Assembly (NCBI GenBank): GCA_905221605.1
Contig: CAJNDS010002658.1
Span: 62,001-126,000 of the forward strand
Reading direction: 5' to 3'
DNA from: Symbiodinium natans
Taxonomy: Eukaryota; Sar; Dinophyceae; Suessiales; Symbiodiniaceae
DNA length: 64,000 nucleotides
The notes beneath the pieces were generated by a model that saw only the letters and a list, made by a program, of their open reading frames with translations, had not been told where the DNA came from and did not search any database. A program made the position numbers and the translations under genes. Of the stretch, positions 59,408-64,000 are shown piece by piece; within the stretch, counting starts at the first letter, position 1, and each line of letters opens with the position of its first letter.

Positions 59408-62400
59408 CTGGTTTATGCACTGAGCAACGGAAAGTCACGAGTCGCGAGTGTTCTTCGACTGAAGACTTCATGCGCTGCAGCTTTGTGCAGGGGGAAACAC
59501 CGAGGGCATCTGTACCACAACAGCCAGCCGGAAACATTCTGAAGCAGAATGTCCCGCATGTTTTTAGCATGGACGCCACAGCTGCCTATCGTAACATCGC
59601 TGAGGCTGCCGCTCCTCGGAGCGAGAGGCCTTGAGCACCTCCAAGGCTAAGCAAGGGAATGAGATGAGACCTTTAGGGAATGCTTCGAAAACACCACTTG
59701 CGCTGGGATTTTACGGCTGCTCCTTCCCTTGGTCTTCTACACTTTGCGGCGCTTGGAGGGCTGTTCTCCTGTACTCCACAACACTTGGGCAAGACCCCTC
59801 GCGCAGCTCGTCCCTTGCCCAGGTTGGCATGTGCCTACCAAGCTCTTCCACATCCCCTTCAAAGCTGTGAACCGTGGATTTATGAGGAGCGTCGATGGCC
59901 TCACCAGCAAAGCCTCGTAATCAACTTAGTGCTGCACATGTTGTCCCGGCGTGACTAGCCGACCGTGCTGGAATTCAAAGGTAAAGTCCGTTTTCAAAAC
60001 ATAGCAAATGTCGGCTCGCCCCCTCGTTACCCCGAGCACCACAAGGTACCACAAGCAAACTGGCCAAACCGGTGTCTCCAACCTGAATTGAGCTCCAGGT
60101 GCATGATATGCATTGGTTTGTTCTTCCCTTAAAGCATCTGATACAAGTGGCAGACCTGGAAGGCCAGCGCTGCAAAGTCTCCTCCTTCGAGCTTGTCAGA
60201 CAAGGCCTTGGCTTACAATAGGCCTACATGTGCGTAGTGAAACGATGCCTCAATTGCTTGCAGCTCTCTTGACTGGCTGGCCTATCCATTGCTGACATTT
60301 AAGCCGCCAGCCTTGTCTGGTTGCATAATTGCCGTGTTGTTTAAGCGGAGTTCACATATTGTGTCGCCCTCGCTGAACCTGGCTTTAGCAGCTGGCGAAT
60401 TAAGGGGCGTGACACGACACGACTGCATGAGCTGGCTTGGGCTCCGACGACGTGGTGGCAAAAAGTCCAAGTCCATCGCCGGCTCTGCTTTCCCGCACCT
60501 CGGCCACCTGCCACCCCACAATGCCCTTCTGGTACGGTCAAAAACGAGTGCTGGCATGTATGGACGCACTGCACTGCCACAGGGACCGCATGGGACCGCA
60601 AACCGCCGCAATTTGCTGCAAACATCCACAAGCCCAATCATGCCGGTCGTGCGGCAGCCAGTCCGGGACATGCTCTAGCCATCAGGGTTGCCTCGGCCAC
60701 TACGCATGTACTGCGCGTCTGATCAAAGAGACCGTGCTGAGGCCAGATCCATAGACTCTGCAGTGGCAGCCCTTCGCATGATCACCGACCTTAGTCTGAC
60801 GATTAAAGCCTTGGAGCTTTAATCTTTCACACATCTAGCACGCTAGGTACTGAGACACCCAATCGTGCAGAAGCTTCCGGTGAAGGAGCCGGCCGTCTTC
60901 TCGCCATCCGCCTCCGTCCTGGAACACAAACTCGAAGGCCCAGGCAATACACACGGCGCAAAATGCCGTTGTGGCGACCAATGAAGGACACATACACAGA
61001 CGCACATGTTGACCTGCCAAAAGCAGGGCAGCAGACCGGGCAAAACACAACCCCGTGAGCTCGCGACAGTTCGTCTTTTGGGCGACGCCGCTAGTTCAGT
61101 TACGTTAGGGTGGGCTCGGGTGAGCTCGCTATAACTCAGCTAGAGATCAATATACTACGAGAACATCACGACCATCACCCCACAGGCGAACTGAAAATCT
61201 TTGCTCTGACATGCTTGAGTCTTCAGGAACTTGTTGCCAATGACATGCTGAAGCCCCAGTTTTGCAACACCCTTGCCTCTGGAAACAAGCAACACTGAGG
61301 TGATTCTCGATGGTTCCACGGGAGGAGATGAAATGACAATGCTGACAAAGCCACGTGTTTCCTTTGGACGTATCTTGCATCCCTAGCAACGAGGGGACCA
61401 TCTGCTAAAGTGGGCAAGCAACTGTCACCTCTCCTGCGCGAACTGCGCAGACAGCAAGTGGAAGTGCCATCCATGACTGGCTGGTATGCCTTCGAGGCTG
61501 ACAGTTCGAAAGGCCTTATTACGTGCTTCGCCTGAGTCAGCAGTTGCACACCGGCCTGGGCTGCCGCGAGGCTTGTGATGCATGCGCAGTAGATCTAGCG
61601 TAAGCCTGCCCACTCGAGCAAGCTTGCGACTCGGGCCAGGCCTGCACCCGAGCCAAAGTGCAGCCAACAGCGGAGTTTGTCTAAGCCTTTGACCTGTCGA
61701 GCTTCTACTGGAGCGATGGCTCGGTCAGCTTGCGTTGCACGCGCTGAGGCCTCGAATGGCACGAAACGACTTTGGCAACAAAAAAACGTGCTCTTGATCG
61801 CTCTTGCCCTCACCAGCACATTCCGAGAACGAAGCTGGCGAAGCGAACAGCAGCATTGCGGTCACACGACCCTTCCCGGCTCGAACTACATGGCAAGCTG
61901 GACAAGAAGCAGATCATGCCGGAAGCAATGCCCACCGTCACTCTCATGTTTTGTTAGATTCGCTTGACAGCCGTATTCTCACTTCCTCACGGTGCAAAGA
62001 TGCAGACGGATGCATCTTTTGAGCACGCACTGCGCTGAAGGCCCAGTGACGCGGGCGTGAACCCACTTAAACGGATAAGCGTGTAGGAGGCATCACTGAA
62101 TGTCATCCCATGGCCTGACAGGTACCGAGGCCAGAAACTACGCTCACAGCAGTTCACAGATTTCACATGCATAGAAGATGCTTAAACATGCTTAAGTGAG
62201 TGAGTGAGGTGAGTGAGTGAGTGAGATGGTCCGCAGATGTTATTGCGGCCTACGGCATCTCCCCCCCCCCCCATATCGCAGAGCAGCTCCGAAAACGTCA
62301 TCGTCCCTCTCCACGAAGGGTGCTAGATGGCGGGCACCGCATCCTTGAAATGGGGTGCTGTAAGCTTACGCCGAAGGACTAGGAGCCCTGAGAAGGCCAA

Positions 62401-62840
62401 GATGAGGGGGGGGGCCCTGGGAGGCCGAGATGTACGCTGATGGGTCCGGGGCCCTGGAAGGTCAGGATGGGGGCACGCAACACACGGCACGACACCTTGA
62501 GAACACTCCTTGGGGCACCGGACATCCCACACAGTAGCCAACGTCTCAGTGCTGGTGGCTGACATGGGAGGACCAATTAGGCGGAAGGACTGGGGGGAGC
62601 TCGAAGGAGCGAGTTGACTGCCCATGTTTTTCTCGCGGCCTCAGGCTTGCGAAAAGTCCTGCCGGAGTCCGAGCTGGCACACTTCGCACACTTCAGATTA
62701 GAAGAGATCTGGGAAAAGCACAGGGTCTGACATGACCAAACCTCTTGCCACTGTTGTCACACGCCAGCTGTGCTTCGTCGGTGAGGGCCCAGTGCTCATC
62801 TCGCCCTCTACCGCTAGTGACCCCTAGTGGCATGTGACGC
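59408..62840. other. Host DNA, no assignable gene
   Basis: A minus-strand stretch at 61050-60835 has a membrane-like segment (VATTAFCAVCIAWAFEFVF) and could be one exon. A poly-C run lies at about 62261-62272 and GTGA repeats at 62195-62225. Nothing else is recognisable. Confidence 0.4.
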
Positions 62841-64000
62841 CTAGTGGCTCTGGTCCTTCATCGCATTGAACCGACAGGAGCCCCAAAGGAAGTCCCCAAA
62901 GAAAGTCTGTGTCAGGAGCATCTCCATGTCGGGCCGATTGGCCTCAGATGGTGCGTGCATCTCCAACAACATCTCGCGGACTTCGAGCGGCCAGAGAGAA
63001 AATCCCGCGTCGGGCCTTGCCTCCTTCGCCTCGACCTCCATGCGCTGGAGCAAGGCTTGGAAGGTTCGGCCCAAGGAGTAGACATCTGCCTTGAGGCTGT
63101 AAGGTTCTGGGGGCTGTGCACGCATCTGTGGGGCCTGGTAGGCGGCAGCCCCCCGCGGCCGAGAAAGCAGCCGCCCTTCTTCCATGGCCTCAACTGCGCA
63201 ACTGAAGTCTGAGATCACGATGTCGAAGCCACTGGTGGCCGTTCGCAGAAGAACATTGCCGGGCTTGAGGTTCCCGTGCAACACTCCCTGGCTGTGCATG
63301 TACTGAACCGCTTTGGCCATCTGGAAGATCAGCGGCCGGCACTCCAAGAGCCATGAAACGTCCAAGGGCGCACCCTCTCCCAGAAGATCTTGGAGGCTCT
63401 TGTCGATCAACTCCATGACGACACCCTTCTTGCCGAAGACACGCTCCATGTCGGCACCGTACCATTTGGGGAGCACCGCGAAGCAGTCCTGGACCTGCAA
63501 GAAGCCATGCCCGAGACGCTGCAGGATCTGCTTCTCACGCTCCACACCGCTTTCATTGATCCGCAGGCTGGTCAACTTCACTGCGCAGGCCTGACCCCTC
63601 ACACCCCTCACACCCCTCACACCTACCGGCACCATCTCGTACACGGAGCCCCCCAGCTGCTTCTTCAGGACCAGCTGCCCAAAGCCAGAGCAGGAAGATG
63701 TCTCGATGACGGGCGCAGGCTCGTCTGAAGGTGAGCTCATCCGGCGGTCCAGAACGAACTCGGGCAAGCCTTGGGTCATGGCATGGATCTGGCTGCCCTG
63801 GCGTAGATACAGCACGCATCGGTTGCTTCCCGGGAAGACGTCCAGGGATTTCTGGCCAAAACCGAGGTTGGCATGAAAAGCCACCTTGCCACCTTCCTCG
63901 CTCACGCTAAGGCGGAAGTAGTGCCGAGTGATCAGCGGGAGCCGTCTCAGCACCGCTGCCAGCTCAACAGGGTGGCCCTCCACTGCAAGGAATTCGTTCA
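62841..64000 (-). CDS. Pseudokinase (protein kinase-like), 5' end outside window
   Basis: 380+ codons. An N-terminal ~90-residue region of unknown fold is followed by a kinase-like domain: glycine-loop region LKKQLGGSVYEMV, ACAVKLTS with the ATP-binding Lys, VVMELID hinge, catalytic-loop position VLHGNLKPGNVLL, ISDFSCA at the DFG position, YQAPQ at the APE position and DVYSLGRTFQALL. The usual HRD is HGN, so the catalytic Asp is Asn, and DFG is DFS. It probably lacks normal phosphotransfer and acts as a regulator or scaffold. A GVRGVRGVRG insert comes from a nine-base repeat in the DNA. No ATG: the open frame runs to the window edge. Confidence 0.75.
   Translation of the reverse strand, partial: NEFLAVEGHPVELAAVLRRLPLITRHYFRLSVSEEGGKVAFHANLGFGQKSLDVFPGSNRCVLYLRQGSQIHAMTQGLPEFVLDRRMSSPSDEPAPVIETSSCSGFGQLVLKKQLGGSVYEMVPVGVRGVRGVRGQACAVKLTSLRINESGVEREKQILQRLGHGFLQVQDCFAVLPKWYGADMERVFGKKGVVMELIDKSLQDLLGEGAPLDVSWLLECRPLIFQMAKAVQYMHSQGVLHGNLKPGNVLLRTATSGFDIVISDFSCAVEAMEEGRLLSRPRGAAAYQAPQMRAQPPEPYSLKADVYSLGRTFQALLQRMEVEAKEARPDAGFSLWPLEVREMLLEMHAPSEANRPDMEMLLTQTFFGDFLWGSCRFNAMKDQSH

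Overview
The window looks like nuclear DNA of a dinoflagellate (Symbiodiniaceae-like). The GC-rich background holds scattered TTTAGGG-type repeats, short introns of about 104-117 bp with GT, GC or GA donors, three tandem relics of the dinoflagellate spliced leader, and a LINE of the kind common in these genomes. A strikingly AT-rich block at 7851-27636 interrupts it. No rRNA, tRNA or CRISPR was recognised.

AT-rich block: an integrated Polinton-like virus (PLV) with ~287-bp terminal inverted repeats (TIRs) and a 5-bp GATTT target duplication. It carries an FtsK/HerA-type packaging ATPase, an S74-chaperone fibre protein, a double-jelly-roll major capsid protein (MCP), a class-3-lipase-like protein, a penton (minor capsid) protein, a GIY-YIG nuclease, a family B polymerase-SF1 helicase fusion, a retroviral-type integrase and several small genes. 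The element is decaying. The integrase is frameshifted by a 49-bp tandem duplication and the polymerase-helicase by a 37-bp tandem duplication. The MCP has two +1 shifts and appears to have lost its ATG. About 1.7 kb of host-like DNA replaces the stretch between the last right-hand gene and the right TIR. An ATCTA motif, exactly 12 nt before the start in four genes, looks like a viral promoter.

Host regions: 5.2-7.6 kb encodes a secreted collagen-like, Ala/Pro-rich protein; 28.0-29.1 kb a multi-pass membrane protein; 31.4-32.0 kb an LRAT-domain protein; 34.4-36.0 kb a coiled-coil protein; 37.3-38.7 kb a multi-exon protein kinase; 58.6-59.4 kb a coiled-coil protein; and 62.8-64.0 kb a pseudokinase running off the window. 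Two introns, one in the kinase and one in the 58.6-kb gene, are themselves short inverted-repeat elements (introners). The kinase one reads out exactly at its 4-bp target duplication. Two similar elements lie outside recognised exons.

Retroelement region (41.9-51.1 kb, minus strand): a LINE with ORF1, an endonuclease-reverse transcriptase and an RNase H, followed on the same strand by a membrane/coiled-coil ORF and a 2-oxoglutarate-oxygenase-like ORF. Spliced-leader relics lie just upstream of its 5' side. The remaining host stretches hold low-complexity repeats and ORFs that I could not assign.
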